Of a stretch of DNA of 15,539 nt, positions 7,151 to 15,539 are shown one piece after another. How positions within the stretch are numbered: position 1 is the first letter of the stretch; every line of letters starts with the position of its first letter. The notes beneath the pieces are model-generated. The model ran no database searches. It was not told the DNA's origin and worked only from the letters and a program-made list of their open reading frames with translations. Both the position numbers and the translations under genes were made by a program. Source of the stretch: Lachnospiraceae bacterium (GTDB lineage Bacteria > Bacillota_A > Clostridia > Lachnospirales > Lachnospiraceae); the NCBI GenBank assembly GCA_018365895.1, contig JAGZJD010000054.1, positions 1 through 15,539 on the forward strand. Direction: 5' to 3'.

Positions 7151-9766
7151 ATGAACGAAAAAATTTTATTAATCGATGGACATAGTATATTAAACCGGGC
7201 TTTTTTTGGTGTACCGGATTTGACTAATGATGAAGGACTACATACAAATGCGATATATGGATTTTTGAATATTTTATTTAAAGTTCTGGATGAAGAGCAG
7301 CCAGAGTATCTGACTGTTGCGTTTGACGTGCATGCGCCTACGTTTCGACATGAGATGTACGATGCATATAAAGGAACGAGAAAACCAATGGCAGAGGAAC
7401 TGCGTCAGCAAGTACCGATCATGAAAGAAGTATTAAATGCTATGGGGATTCGCGTGATCGAGAAGGCCGGGTTAGAGGCGGATGATTTGATTGGAACACT
7501 GTCAAAACGCTGCGAAGAGAATGGGATGGAAGTGACTGTTCTTTCCGGAGACAGGGATTTGCTGCAGCTTGCTACGAATCGGGTAAAAATCCGGATTCCA
7601 AAAACAAAGCAGGGACGCACAGAGGTGGAAGATTATTATGCGGCGGATGTGAAAGAACGTTATCAGGTAACTCCGAAAGAATTTATCGATGTAAAGGCAC
7701 TGATGGGAGATACATCGGATAATATTCCGGGAGTTCCGAGTATTGGAGAAAAGACTGCTACAAAAATTATTGTAGAATATGGAAGTATTGAAAATGCGTA
7801 TGCACATGTCAGTGAACTGAAGCCGCCGCGGGCATCAAAAGCTCTTCAGGAGCATTACGATCTGGCAGAAATGAGCAAGACGCTGGCGACAATCTGCCTG
7901 GATGCGGATTTGGAGTATGAGATAGAAGAAGCCAGAATTGGCAATCTCTTTACATCGGAGGCATATGAATATTTTCGGAAGCTTCAGTTTAAAAATCTGT
8001 TGGCAAAGTTTGAAGCAGAGGTTCCGGTAAATGAAGTGGAAAAACATTTCCTTGAAGTAACAGAAAGAGAAGAACTTCGAAATGTGCTTGAAAAGGCAAA
8101 CGAAGCAGAATGGATCGGCATTTCTCTTGAGAAAGATGAAGAACATTCTTTACCGCTCTTTGCAGACATGGGTGGCTATAGTGCAGCTGCAATTGCATTC
8201 GGAGATACGGAAATCTATCGAATTTCGGCAGGCAGAGGGATTACGATGGAGATGATCTATGAGGCATTTTCTAAATTGGAGAAGGCAGGAAAGAAAATAG
8301 CATTGTTTGATCTGAAGAAGCTTCTGAAGGAAATGAAGGTGAGCCGGACTGCATGTGTTTTTGACGTTCATATTGCGGCATATCTTTTGAATCCATTGAA
8401 AAATTCATATGGATTTGAAGAAATTGCGGAAGAATATTTACATCTTTCTGTCAGCGAGAAAACAAAGAGAGAAGATCGGACATGTTATGAGGCCTATGCT
8501 GCGTATGAACTTGCACCGGTTTTGCAGAAACGGCTGAAAGAAGAACAAATGGAAAAGCTGTATGAAGAGATCGAATTGCCGCTTGTCTTTGCGCTGAACG
8601 ATATGGAAGAAGCAGGCGTTCGTGTAAAAGCCGAGGAATTAAAAGCATACGGAGAAGCTTTGACAGGAAGGATCGAGGAACTGGAAAAAGTAATTTGGGA
8701 AATGGCGGGAGAACAGTTTAATATCAATTCGCCAAAACAGTTGGGGGCAATTTTATTTGAAAAACTTCAGTTGCCACATGGGAAGAAAACAAAAAGCGGA
8801 TACTCGACAGCAGCAGACATTTTGGAAAAGCTTGCAGGCGAATATCCAATCGTGGCATCGGTTCTTGAGTATCGACAGATAACAAAGCTAAAATCTACTT
8901 ATGCAGACGGTCTGGCAGGGTTTATTGGAGAAGACGGGCGAATTCATGGAAAATTCCACCAAACTGTTACAGCCACTGGGCGGATCAGTAGCACGGACCC
9001 GAATCTTCAGAATATTCCGGTGCGAATGGAGCTGGGAAGACGGATCCGGAAAGTATTTGTCCCACAGGAAGGGTGCATTTTTGTAGATGCGGACTACTCG
9101 CAGATTGAACTTCGGGTGTTGGCACATTGTTCAGGGGATCAGGCGCTGATTGATGCATATAGGGAGGCGAAAGACATTCATAGAACGACTGCCTCTCAAG
9201 TATTCCATACACCGTTTGAGGAAGTGACAGAATTGCAAAGAAGAAATGCCAAAGCGGTTAATTTTGGGATTGTATATGGGATTAGTTCTTTTGGATTAAG
9301 TCAGGATTTGAGTATTACGCGAAAGGAAGCGGCAGAATATATTGAGCGCTATTTTGAAACTTATCCCGGAATTAAGAAATTTCTGGATGATGCGGTGGCT
9401 CATGCAAAAGAAAAAGGATATGTAACAACATTATTTGGAAGAAAACGTCCAATTCCGGAATTAAAGTCTTCTAATTTTATGCAACGAAGTTTTGGTGAGC
9501 GTGTAGCTATGAATTCTCCAATCCAGGGAACGGCGGCGGATATTATGAAGATAGCTATGATTGGGGTAAATGAATCATTGCGAAAAGAAAAACTGCGGTC
9601 TAGAATTGTTCTGCAGGTTCATGATGAATTGTTGATTGAGACGTTTGCGGAAGAAGAAGAAGAAGTGAGAGAAATTTTAGAAAGAGAAATGGAGCAGGCT
9701 GTTTCGCTGAGTGTTCCGCTCGTCATCGATGTGCAGACCGGTGAGAACTGGTATGACGCTAAATAA
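7151..9766 (+). CDS. polA: DNA polymerase I
   Basis: This 871-residue enzyme fills repair gaps and replaces Okazaki RNA primers. The N-terminal 5'-3' flap exonuclease spans about 1-290, with acidic metal ligands in EADDLIG (109-115), SGDRD (132-136) and GDTSDN (186-191), and a helix-hairpin-helix GVPSIGEKTA (194-203). The middle region (about 300-490) has the proofreading fold but lacks the DxE of Exo I (it reads WIGISLEKD), so 3'-5' exonuclease activity is probably absent, as in the Bacillus and Thermus enzymes. The polymerase domain has motif A DYSQIELR (Asp648), the O-helix RRNAKAVNFGIVYG (697-710) and motif C QVHDE (822-826, Asp825). The start ATG follows CAGGAG at 7 bases. It is first in a plus-strand run with coaE, walJ and degV. 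Confidence 0.97.
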   Translation: MNEKILLIDGHSILNRAFFGVPDLTNDEGLHTNAIYGFLNILFKVLDEEQPEYLTVAFDVHAPTFRHEMYDAYKGTRKPMAEELRQQVPIMKEVLNAMGIRVIEKAGLEADDLIGTLSKRCEENGMEVTVLSGDRDLLQLATNRVKIRIPKTKQGRTEVEDYYAADVKERYQVTPKEFIDVKALMGDTSDNIPGVPSIGEKTATKIIVEYGSIENAYAHVSELKPPRASKALQEHYDLAEMSKTLATICLDADLEYEIEEARIGNLFTSEAYEYFRKLQFKNLLAKFEAEVPVNEVEKHFLEVTEREELRNVLEKANEAEWIGISLEKDEEHSLPLFADMGGYSAAAIAFGDTEIYRISAGRGITMEMIYEAFSKLEKAGKKIALFDLKKLLKEMKVSRTACVFDVHIAAYLLNPLKNSYGFEEIAEEYLHLSVSEKTKREDRTCYEAYAAYELAPVLQKRLKEEQMEKLYEEIELPLVFALNDMEEAGVRVKAEELKAYGEALTGRIEELEKVIWEMAGEQFNINSPKQLGAILFEKLQLPHGKKTKSGYSTAADILEKLAGEYPIVASVLEYRQITKLKSTYADGLAGFIGEDGRIHGKFHQTVTATGRISSTDPNLQNIPVRMELGRRIRKVFVPQEGCIFVDADYSQIELRVLAHCSGDQALIDAYREAKDIHRTTASQVFHTPFEEVTELQRRNAKAVNFGIVYGISSFGLSQDLSITRKEAAEYIERYFETYPGIKKFLDDAVAHAKEKGYVTTLFGRKRPIPELKSSNFMQRSFGERVAMNSPIQGTAADIMKIAMIGVNESLRKEKLRSRIVLQVHDELLIETFAEEEEEVREILEREMEQAVSLSVPLVIDVQTGENWYDAK

Positions 9767-9836
9767 TAAAGAGATACAAAATCAAAAAGAGAATTTTAGA
9801 AGAACTCGATCGCAGGAAACAAAGGAAGACGGAAAA

Positions 9837-10430
9837 ATGAAAATTATCGGAATTACGGGAGGCGTAGGATGCGGAAAGAGTAAAGTGCTTTCCTGGTTTC
9901 AGGCATTACCGGATACGAAAGTATACGAGGCAGATCAAATTGCGCATTTGCTCCAAGAACCGGGAGCATGTTGTTATAAAGAAATTGTTGCGGAATTTGG
10001 CACACGAATTTTGAAAGAAGATAGAAAGATCGATCGAAAAATACTTGGAAGTGTTGTGTTTTCGGATGCAATAAAGCTGGAAAGATTGAATCAGATCGTT
10101 CATCCGAAAGTGAAACAATATGTGAAAAAATGTATCCGGGAAGAAAAAACTGCCGGAACAAGATTGTTTGTGTTGGAGGCTGCACTGCTTTTGGAAGATG
10201 GATACAAAGAAATCTGTGATGAGATCTGGTATATTTACGCGCGTGAGGAAATAAGGCGGGAGCGTCTGAAAATATCTCGGGGATATTCGGATGAAAAAAT
10301 AACTTCCATGATTCAGATGCAGAAAAGTGAGAATGAATTTCGCGAGGGTTGCGACAGAACGATTGATAACAGCAGTTTGTGGAAAGAGACTTGCAGTCAG
10401 TTAAAAAATGCGTTAGAATCAGTATGTTAA
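9837..10430 (+). CDS. coaE: Dephospho-CoA kinase
   Basis: CoaE phosphorylates the 3'-hydroxyl of dephospho-CoA with ATP, the last step in coenzyme A synthesis. The 197-residue protein has the P-loop GGVGCGKS (8-15), the substrate-side EADQIAH (31-37), VHP (88-90) and the lid region with ERLKISRGYSDEKI (142-155). Its length is typical. ATG 9837 is chosen because AAAGGAAG lies 8 bases upstream. A longer in-frame reading back to 9711 would run through the end of polA and has no family support. The 70 bases after polA contain no terminator, so co-transcription with polA is likely. Adjacent polA and coaE genes are common in Firmicutes. Confidence 0.95.
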   Translation: MKIIGITGGVGCGKSKVLSWFQALPDTKVYEADQIAHLLQEPGACCYKEIVAEFGTRILKEDRKIDRKILGSVVFSDAIKLERLNQIVHPKVKQYVKKCIREEKTAGTRLFVLEAALLLEDGYKEICDEIWYIYAREEIRRERLKISRGYSDEKITSMIQMQKSENEFREGCDRTIDNSSLWKETCSQLKNALESVC

Positions 10431-10463
10431 AGAAATAGATGATACAATCAGGAGATAGATAAC

Positions 10464-11261
10464 ATGAGAATGTGCAGCATTGCCAGCGGAAGCAGCGGCA
10501 ACTGTATCTATGTAGGAAGTGAATCCACACATTTACTTGTAGATACGGGAATCAGCAAGAAACGAATTGAAGAAGGGTTAAAAGAACTGGATGTAAAGGG
10601 AAATGAGTTGAATGGGATTCTGATTACCCATGAACACTCTGATCATATTCAGGGGCTTGGCGTATTTAGCCGTAAATATGAGATTCCGGTTTATGCAACA
10701 CGGGGAACAATTGAAGGGATTCGTCAGAGCAAGTCTCTTGGAAAGCTGCCGGAAGGATTGCTTCGCGAAATACAGATTGACCATCCATTTTCCATAGGAA
10801 ATATTGAAGTGAATCCGTTTCGGATTTCCCATGATGCTAAAGAACCGGCGGCATATCGTTTCGCAAGTGGCAGCAAGTCAGTGGCAGTAGCGACCGATAT
10901 GGGGATTTATGATGACTATACAGTGGAACATTTAAGAGATCTGGATGCAATCCTTCTTGAAGCAAATCACGATATCCATATGTTGGAAGTTGGTGTGTAC
11001 CCATATCATTTGAAACGGCGTGTGGCAGGTGATAAGGGACATTTATCCAATGAAACATCGGGACGCCTGCTTTGCGATATTTTGAATAATCATATGAAGA
11101 GCATTATATTGGGGCATTTGAGCAAAGAGAATAATTATGAACAGCTTGCATATGAGACAGTGAAGCTTGAAGTGACACTGGGAGATAATCCTTACCGGGG
11201 GGAAGAACTTCCTATCACAGTGGCAAAAAGGGATCAGATCTCAGAAAGTGTAATGATTTAA
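10464..11261 (+). CDS. walJ: WalJ/YycJ-family metallo-beta-lactamase-fold hydrolase
   Basis: The 265-residue protein opens with SIASGSSGNCIYV (5-17), the signature start of the YycJ/WalJ family. It carries the metal motif THEHSDHIQG (55-64: His56, His58, Asp60, His61), followed by SHD (122-124), ATDMG (143-147, Asp145) and LGHLS (216-220, His218). These would hold two zinc or manganese ions. Bacillus and Streptococcus homologues have been linked to DNA exonuclease or repair functions and, by gene position, to the WalRK system. Here no walRK genes are adjacent. The gene instead follows coaE by 33 bases, with AGGAG 9 bases before ATG, so a DNA-maintenance role beside polA is plausible but inferred. 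Confidence 0.87.
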   Translation: MRMCSIASGSSGNCIYVGSESTHLLVDTGISKKRIEEGLKELDVKGNELNGILITHEHSDHIQGLGVFSRKYEIPVYATRGTIEGIRQSKSLGKLPEGLLREIQIDHPFSIGNIEVNPFRISHDAKEPAAYRFASGSKSVAVATDMGIYDDYTVEHLRDLDAILLEANHDIHMLEVGVYPYHLKRRVAGDKGHLSNETSGRLLCDILNNHMKSIILGHLSKENNYEQLAYETVKLEVTLGDNPYRGEELPITVAKRDQISESVMI

Positions 11262-11274
11262 TGAGGTAAATAAT

Positions 11275-12132
11275 ATGGGGAAAATAGCAATTGTTACGGA
11301 CAGCAACAGCGGAATTACACAAAAAGAAGGGCGAGAACTTGGGATTACTGTCCTTCCAATGCCATTTTTTATTGACGGAGAACTGTTTTTAGAAGATATT
11401 ACGCTGACGCAGGAAGAATTCTATGAAAAATTAACAAATGATGCGGAAATTACCACATCCCAACCGTCTCCGGGAGATGTAATGGAACTTTGGAATGAAT
11501 TGCTGCGTACGCATGAGGAAGTGCTTCATATTCCGATGTCAAGTGGGTTGAGCAGCTCCTGTGAGACGGCTATGAGTCTTGCGATGGAAGAAGAATATGC
11601 AGGGAGAGTGCATGTTGTAAATAATCAGCGCATTTCTGTAACACAGCGTCAGTCGGTACTGGATGCAATGCAGCTTGCTGCAATAGGGAAAAATGCAGCA
11701 GAAATAAAAGAAATTCTGGAAGAAAATCGTCTTGCAGCAAGTATTTATATCACGGTTGATACACTAAAATATTTGAAAAAGGGCGGCAGGATTACACCTG
11801 CAGCGGCAGCAATCGGAACAGTGCTGAATTTGAAACCGGTGCTTCAGATCCAGGGAGAAAAACTAGATGCATTTGCGAAAGTTCGGGGATGGAAACAGGC
11901 GAAGAAAACAATGCTGGATGCGATGGAAAAAGATATGCTGCACCGTTTTCAGAATCAGAAGATTCATTTAGAGGCGGCGTATACTTGTTCAGAAGAGGAA
12001 GCTATAAAATGGAAAGAAGAGATTGAGGACAGATTTCCGGCTTGTGAAGTTTATATGGCACGCCTGTCGCTGAGCGTGGCATGCCATATTGGTCCAGGGG
12101 CAATGGCAATTGCCTGCTCTAAAGTAATTTAA
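11275..12132 (+). CDS. DegV family fatty-acid-binding protein
   Basis: DegV/FakB proteins bind a fatty acid so that the kinase FakA can phosphorylate its carboxyl group, feeding exogenous acids into phospholipids. The 285-residue protein has the N-terminal IVTDSNSGI (6-14), the ligand-site TTSQPSPGD (60-68), PMSSGLSSS (87-95) in the carboxylate-binding region, a YLKKGGRIT stretch (156-164) and the C-terminal HIGPGAMAI (271-279). No fakA gene is in the window. The gene starts 13 bases after walJ with a GAGGT ribosome binding site, so it is probably the last gene of the polA run. Its 3' end overlaps the end of tmcAL on the other strand by 14 bases. Which fatty acid it binds cannot be told. Confidence 0.92.
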   Translation: MGKIAIVTDSNSGITQKEGRELGITVLPMPFFIDGELFLEDITLTQEEFYEKLTNDAEITTSQPSPGDVMELWNELLRTHEEVLHIPMSSGLSSSCETAMSLAMEEEYAGRVHVVNNQRISVTQRQSVLDAMQLAAIGKNAAEIKEILEENRLAASIYITVDTLKYLKKGGRITPAAAAIGTVLNLKPVLQIQGEKLDAFAKVRGWKQAKKTMLDAMEKDMLHRFQNQKIHLEAAYTCSEEEAIKWKEEIEDRFPACEVYMARLSLSVACHIGPGAMAIACSKVI

Positions 12133-13354
12133 TAATTTGTTTTTGATATTCAGAGCGAAATGGCTGCCGGTATTTATCGGCAGCTATTATTTCGTATAAA
12201 TCTGAAGCGTAGATGTCGAGAGAAAGCATATCTTGTCCGATAGATGATAGGGAAGAACTTTTTGTAAGTTTTGTCAGCAGAGGAATGGAAGATGATCTGC
12301 TGACAGCGGTCAGAATTTCTTTCTGGCTTGTGCGAAATCCAAGAAGCCGTGCATAATAAGTAAATCCTTCCGCCCGATATGAAAGGAGCTTCTCCTGTGT
12401 AATCCCTAAAAGAATATGGAACAGAGCCCGGCTGATTCTCGCATGTGTCATTTCTTTTGTTTTTAGAAGTGTAGTAAATTGGGCGAGAGAATCAAAATTC
12501 CCAAGCTGATTGCAGATCCGGTCAGCTAGTTCAGGACTGACATCAGCAAATTGGCAAAGAGAATCACGAGACTCTGTGAGAAGGCGGTATTTTAACGGTA
12601 GCCGAAAGTCTTCCGAAGTAACAGGATAACCGCAGGAAAAAGTCTCTTTCAAAATACGAAGTGCTGACACAGGCATAAAAGTTTCCAACATATCAAGGTC
12701 ATCACCCTCCGAAATTGCACTGCGAATTGCTGATGCAGAACTTAGAGGGCTGCCAAGATTGGTATCATGGTAATGAGTGCCTGCTCTTGAAATGGTAAAT
12801 GGTTTGAGCGGACTGTTCTGCTGTAAGATAGCTTTGAGATATTCAATTGCCAAAATATTGTTAGGAGACGCAAGGAAAGAATCAGCATCTTCAAGCCCCG
12901 GAAGAAAGGAGGTCAGAGCTTTCTGCCTTGCTTTTGGAAAGGAAAGTCCATGCTTTAAATGCTCTTGTAAAATATTTTGAAAAGCGGCAGGTTCATCCGA
13001 GAGGACTTTGGCGGCTTTCATAAGAGGCTCAATAGAACCGCACTCGGAACCGAAGCAGACAGAGTCGATGCATCCGAGCTGTGTCAGAAGGGAAATGGCG
13101 CCTCCGGCGAAGAATTCAGCGCTTCCGCAGGCATAGCAGACCGGAAGTTCGAAAACAGCTCCTGCGCCTTCAAATAATGCCATCTTTGCCCTCGTATGTT
13201 TTGGGAGAATGGCAGGCGCGCCGCGCTGTACAAAGTTACCGCTCATAATAACGACAGCTGCATCTGCCCCTGTAACTTCCAAAGCTTTTTTTAAGTGGTA
13301 GGCATGTCCATTGTGAAAGGGGTTATATTCAGTAATCAGTCCGGTCAATTTCAT
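12119..13354 (-). CDS. tmcAL: tRNA(Met) cytidine acetate ligase (YlbM family)
   Basis: TmcAL uses acetate and ATP to make N4-acetylcytidine at the wobble position of elongator tRNA-Met. The 411-residue protein has the nucleotidyltransferase start GLITEYNPFHNGH (5-17, with the HxGH motif His14-Asn-Gly-His17), MSGNFVQRG (37-45), SPNNILAIEYLKA (163-175), RAGTHYHD (190-197) and SSASAIR (205-211), all typical of the family. ATG 13354 is preceded by AAGGAG at 10 bases. It is divergent from pta, whose pathway makes acetate, TmcAL's substrate. That pairing is suggestive but may be coincidence. The TAG stop lies inside the end of degV. Confidence 0.92.
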   Translation of the reverse strand: MKLTGLITEYNPFHNGHAYHLKKALEVTGADAAVVIMSGNFVQRGAPAILPKHTRAKMALFEGAGAVFELPVCYACGSAEFFAGGAISLLTQLGCIDSVCFGSECGSIEPLMKAAKVLSDEPAAFQNILQEHLKHGLSFPKARQKALTSFLPGLEDADSFLASPNNILAIEYLKAILQQNSPLKPFTISRAGTHYHDTNLGSPLSSASAIRSAISEGDDLDMLETFMPVSALRILKETFSCGYPVTSEDFRLPLKYRLLTESRDSLCQFADVSPELADRICNQLGNFDSLAQFTTLLKTKEMTHARISRALFHILLGITQEKLLSYRAEGFTYYARLLGFRTSQKEILTAVSRSSSIPLLTKLTKSSSLSSIGQDMLSLDIYASDLYEIIAADKYRQPFRSEYQKQIIKLL

Positions 13355-13390
13355 AGTGATGTCACTCCTTCTGTTATAAAAATTATATTC

Positions 13391-13419
13391 AATATATCAT
13401 ATTATGACTAGTTTTACAA
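13391..13419 (-). promoter_or_regulatory. Candidate promoter for tmcAL
   Basis: On the minus strand TTGTAA (13419-13414) and TATATT (13396-13391) are 17 bases apart. An alternative is TAGTCA (13410-13405) with a perfect TATAAT (13387-13382), also at 17 bases. The two overlap and sequence alone does not decide. Together with the pta promoter they occupy the 170-base divergent region, which shows no gene. Confidence 0.5.
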
Positions 13420-13460
13420 AAGAAGTAAACCATTGTATCAGAAAATAGACAGAAATTGGG

Positions 13461-13489
13461 TTGTATACATGAGGAAAATAAGTTATAAT
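13461..13489 (+). promoter_or_regulatory. Promoter of pta
   Basis: TTGTAT (13461-13466) and a perfect TATAAT (13484-13489) are separated by 17 bases. Start of transcription is expected near 13496, followed by a strong AGGAGGT site (13511-13517) 7 bases before the ATG. No clear operator dyad was seen. Confidence 0.75.
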
Positions 13490-13524
13490 AAACAATATAT
13501 GAGAAAAAAGAGGAGGTCCTAAAG

Positions 13525-14517
13525 ATGGGATTTATTGATGGAATTAAAGAAAAAGCCCGTGCATTGCAGAAGACAATTGTACTTCCGGAGACAGAAGACG
13601 ACAGAATCTTCCGGGCAGCTGAAATTATTTTAAAAGAGCAGATTGCAAAGGTTGTACTGATTGGCGATACAGACGCAATTCAGGCAAAGAAAGCTGAATT
13701 TGCTATCGAAGACGCAATCATCGTAGATCCAAAGACATATTCTAAGACAGAAGAATATATTGAAAAACTGGTTGAACTCCGTAAGAATAAAGGAATGACA
13801 GAAGAGCAGGCAAGAGAGCTTCTTCTGACAAATTACCCGTATTACGGTGTAATGATGGTTAAGATGGGAGATGCTGATGGTATGGTATCAGGAGCATGCC
13901 ATTCTACTGCAGATACATTAAGACCATGTCTTCAGATTTTAAAGACAAAACCGGGAACAAAGATTGTTTCTGCATTCTTCCTGATGGTAGTACCAAACTG
14001 TGATATGGGCGAGAATGGAACATTTGTATATGGTGACTGCGGTCTGAATCAGAATCCGACAGCAGAAGAACTTGCAGCAATTGCGGATTCTTCAGCAGAG
14101 TCTTTCAGACAGCTTGTAGGAGCAGAGCCTCGTGTTGCTATGCTTTCTCACTCTACAAAGGGAAGTGCAAAGCATGCAGACGTTACAAAAGTAGTAGAAG
14201 CAACAGAGATCGTAAAGGCTGCAAGACCAGACCTTCTGGTGGATGGAGAACTGCAGCTTGACGCAGCACTTGTTCCGGAAGTAGCAGAATCAAAAGCACC
14301 GGGAAGCCCAGTGGCAGGTAAAGCAAACGTTCTGATTTTCCCAGATCTGGATGCAGGTAATATCGGATATAAATTGACACAGAGACTTGCCAAAGGCGAG
14401 GCATATGGTCCTCTGACACAGGGAATCGCAAAACCGGTCAATGACTTATCCCGTGGATGCAGCGTGGAAGATATCGTAGGCGTTGCAGCAATCACGGCAG
14501 TACAGGCTCAGGAGTAG
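13525..14517 (+). CDS. pta: Phosphate acetyltransferase
   Basis: Pta exchanges CoA of acetyl-CoA for phosphate, giving acetyl phosphate for AckA. The 330-residue protein is the short single-domain form without the N-terminal regulatory domains of the enterobacterial enzyme. Conserved blocks are [13 protein letters not shown] (16-28), [16 protein letters not shown] (119-134), [10 protein letters not shown] (208-217), [15 protein letters not shown] (240-254) and [15 protein letters not shown] (303-317). Ser309, Arg310 and Asp316 line up with residues shown to matter for CoA binding and catalysis in the Methanosarcina thermophila enzyme. Codon choice is more biased than in the upstream genes, with regular GCA, ACA, CTT and CGT use, as expected for an abundant fermentation enzyme. 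ackA follows after 86 bases. Confidence 0.97.
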   Translation: MGFIDGIKEKARALQKTIVLPETEDDRIFRAAEIILKEQIAKVVLIGDTDAIQAKKAEFAIEDAIIVDPKTYSKTEEYIEKLVELRKNKGMTEEQARELLLTNYPYYGVMMVKMGDADGMVSGACHSTADTLRPCLQILKTKPGTKIVSAFFLMVVPNCDMGENGTFVYGDCGLNQNPTAEELAAIADSSAESFRQLVGAEPRVAMLSHSTKGSAKHADVTKVVEATEIVKAARPDLLVDGELQLDAALVPEVAESKAPGSPVAGKANVLIFPDLDAGNIGYKLTQRLAKGEAYGPLTQGIAKPVNDLSRGCSVEDIVGVAAITAVQAQE

Positions 14518-14550
14518 TTCGTTTCAGAACACAAAGAGCATCACACACAT

Positions 14551-14578
14551 TTGAAATTGACTGCGTAAGCAGTACAAT
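14551..14578 (+). promoter_or_regulatory. Possible internal promoter for ackA with a dyad in the spacer
   Basis: TTGAAA (14551-14556) and TACAAT (14573-14578) are 16 bases apart in the gap between pta and ackA. A perfect inverted repeat ACTGC-GTAA-GCAGT (14560-14573) fills the spacer. It may be an operator or, in the read-through pta-ackA transcript, a small hairpin. It lacks a T-run and so is not an intrinsic terminator. Confidence 0.5.
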
Positions 14579-14603
14579 AGAGAGAAAAAAGGAGATAATC
14601 ACA

Positions 14604-15539
14604 ATGAATGTATTAGTAATCAACTGTGGAAGTTCATCTTTGAAATTCCAGCTCATCAACTCTGACACAGAAGGCGTTCTTGCAAAAGGTCTTTGCGAGA
14701 GAATTGGTATCGATGGAAGACTGACATATCAGCCGGCAGGCGGAGAGAAAGTTACAACTGAGAAAGCAATGCCAACACACACAGAGGCAATCCAGTTTGT
14801 AATCGATGCTCTGACAGATGCTGAGACAGGTGTTGTTAAGAGTCTGGAAGAAATCAATGCAGTTGGACACCGTGTTGTACACGGCGGAGAGAAATTTGCA
14901 TCATCTGTTGTTATCACAGATGAAGTAAAAGCTGCAATCGAAGAGTGCAACGATCTTGCACCGCTTCACAATCCGGCTAACTTAATCGGTATCGAAGCAT
15001 GCCAGAAATTAATGCCGGGCGTACCGATGGTAGCAGTATTTGATACAGCATTCCATCAGACAATGCCTGCAACAGCTTATACATATGGTCTTCCATATGA
15101 ATATTATGAAAACTACAAAGTAAGACGTTACGGTTTCCATGGAACAAGCCACAGCTTCGTATCTAAGAGAGTTGCAGAAGTACTTGGAAAAGACTACAAT
15201 GCAACAAAGACAATCGTTTGTCATCTTGGAAACGGATCTTCTATCTGTGCAGTAAACAATGGAAAATCTGTAGATACTTCTATGGGTCTTACACCACTGG
15301 AAGGTCTTGTAATGGGAACACGTTCAGGAGATATCGATCCGGCAATCATGGAATTCATCGCTAAGAAAGAAAACCTTGATATCAATGGTCTGATGACAGT
15401 TCTGAACAAAAAATCAGGTGTAGAAGGAATCTCTGGTGTATCCAGCGACTTCCGTGACCTTGCAAGTGCAGCAGAAGAAGGAAATGAACGCGCTCAGCTT
15501 GCTCTGGATGTATTTGCATACCGTGTAGCAAAATACGTT
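14604..15539 (+). CDS. ackA: Acetate kinase, partial (3' end beyond the window)
   Basis: AckA transfers phosphate from acetyl phosphate to ADP, giving acetate and ATP, the main substrate-level energy step of acetate fermentation. The visible 312 residues of about 400 have the phosphate-1 motif [10 protein letters not shown] (5-14, Asn7), GHRVVHGG (88-95, Arg90), AVFDTAFH (144-151, Asp147), YGFHGTSH (176-183, His179), HLGNGSSI (207-214) and GTRSGDIDP (238-246, Arg240). Asp147, His179 and Arg240 correspond to catalytic residues of characterised acetate kinases. The start follows AAAAGGAGA. Translation stays open to the last base. The missing part should include the conserved C-terminal glutamate. 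Codon use matches pta. Confidence 0.97.
   Translation, partial: MNVLVINCGSSSLKFQLINSDTEGVLAKGLCERIGIDGRLTYQPAGGEKVTTEKAMPTHTEAIQFVIDALTDAETGVVKSLEEINAVGHRVVHGGEKFASSVVITDEVKAAIEECNDLAPLHNPANLIGIEACQKLMPGVPMVAVFDTAFHQTMPATAYTYGLPYEYYENYKVRRYGFHGTSHSFVSKRVAEVLGKDYNATKTIVCHLGNGSSICAVNNGKSVDTSMGLTPLEGLVMGTRSGDIDPAIMEFIAKKENLDINGLMTVLNKKSGVEGISGVSSDFRDLASAAEEGNERAQLALDVFAYRVAKYV

Noticed and set aside
6936..7154. 72-codon plus-strand open frame
   Set aside because: It runs through the tRNA-Leu and its terminator and has no ribosome binding site, so it is a chance frame.
9711..9836. 42-residue N-terminal extension of CoaE
   Set aside because: It overlaps the end of polA in another frame, and the P-loop start expected for CoaE begins right after ATG 9837.
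9853..10530. 225-codon minus-strand open frame opposite coaE
   Set aside because: It covers coaE and the start of walJ in antisense, is Cys/His/Phe-rich without domain features, and lacks a credible start site.

Overview
The window looks like chromosomal DNA of an anaerobic Firmicute in the class Clostridia, most likely a Lachnospiraceae-type gut bacterium. That placement is an inference. It rests on moderately AT-rich DNA, strong AGGAGG-type ribosome binding sites, TTGACA/TATAAT-type promoters with 16-17 base spacers, a DNA polymerase I without proofreading residues, a Pta-AckA acetate pathway, and a very large radical-enzyme type acyl-CoA dehydratase activase typical of strict anaerobes.

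Layout. Positions 1-93 appear to be the end of an insertion sequence whose transposase gene reads leftward out of the window. Next, on the minus strand, is a 1414-residue protein that fuses two activase (BadF/HgdC-like) domains to a dehydratase-like C-terminal half (132-4376). A divergent promoter region (4377-4669) separates it from a plus-strand pair: a rhomboid-like membrane protein that has lost its catalytic residues and carries a Cys/His-rich tail, then a diaminopimelate-decarboxylase-family PLP enzyme. A tRNA-Leu(CAA) with its own promoter and terminator follows at 6930-7012.

From 7151 to 12132 there is a plus-strand, operon-like housekeeping run: polA (DNA repair and Okazaki fragment processing), coaE (last step of CoA synthesis), a WalJ/YycJ metallo-beta-lactamase-fold nuclease homologue, and a DegV fatty-acid-binding protein. 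It meets the minus-strand tmcAL (tRNA-Met cytidine acetate ligase) tail to tail, with a 14-base overlap of the two coding regions. Divergent from tmcAL is pta, followed by ackA, which runs off the right edge. Pta and AckA convert acetyl-CoA to acetate with ATP production. TmcAL consumes acetate and ATP, and CoaE makes CoA, so several products touch CoA/acetyl metabolism, although only pta-ackA is clearly one pathway.

Most of the window is ordinary core genome. No CRISPR array, prophage, defence island or biosynthetic cluster was seen. The least ordinary items are the insertion-sequence end with a hairpin that buries the transposase ribosome binding site, the one-chain pseudo-dimeric activase/dehydratase fusion, the inactive rhomboid with a zinc-ribbon-like tail, and a decarboxylase whose expected PLP-stacking histidine appears to be replaced by phenylalanine.
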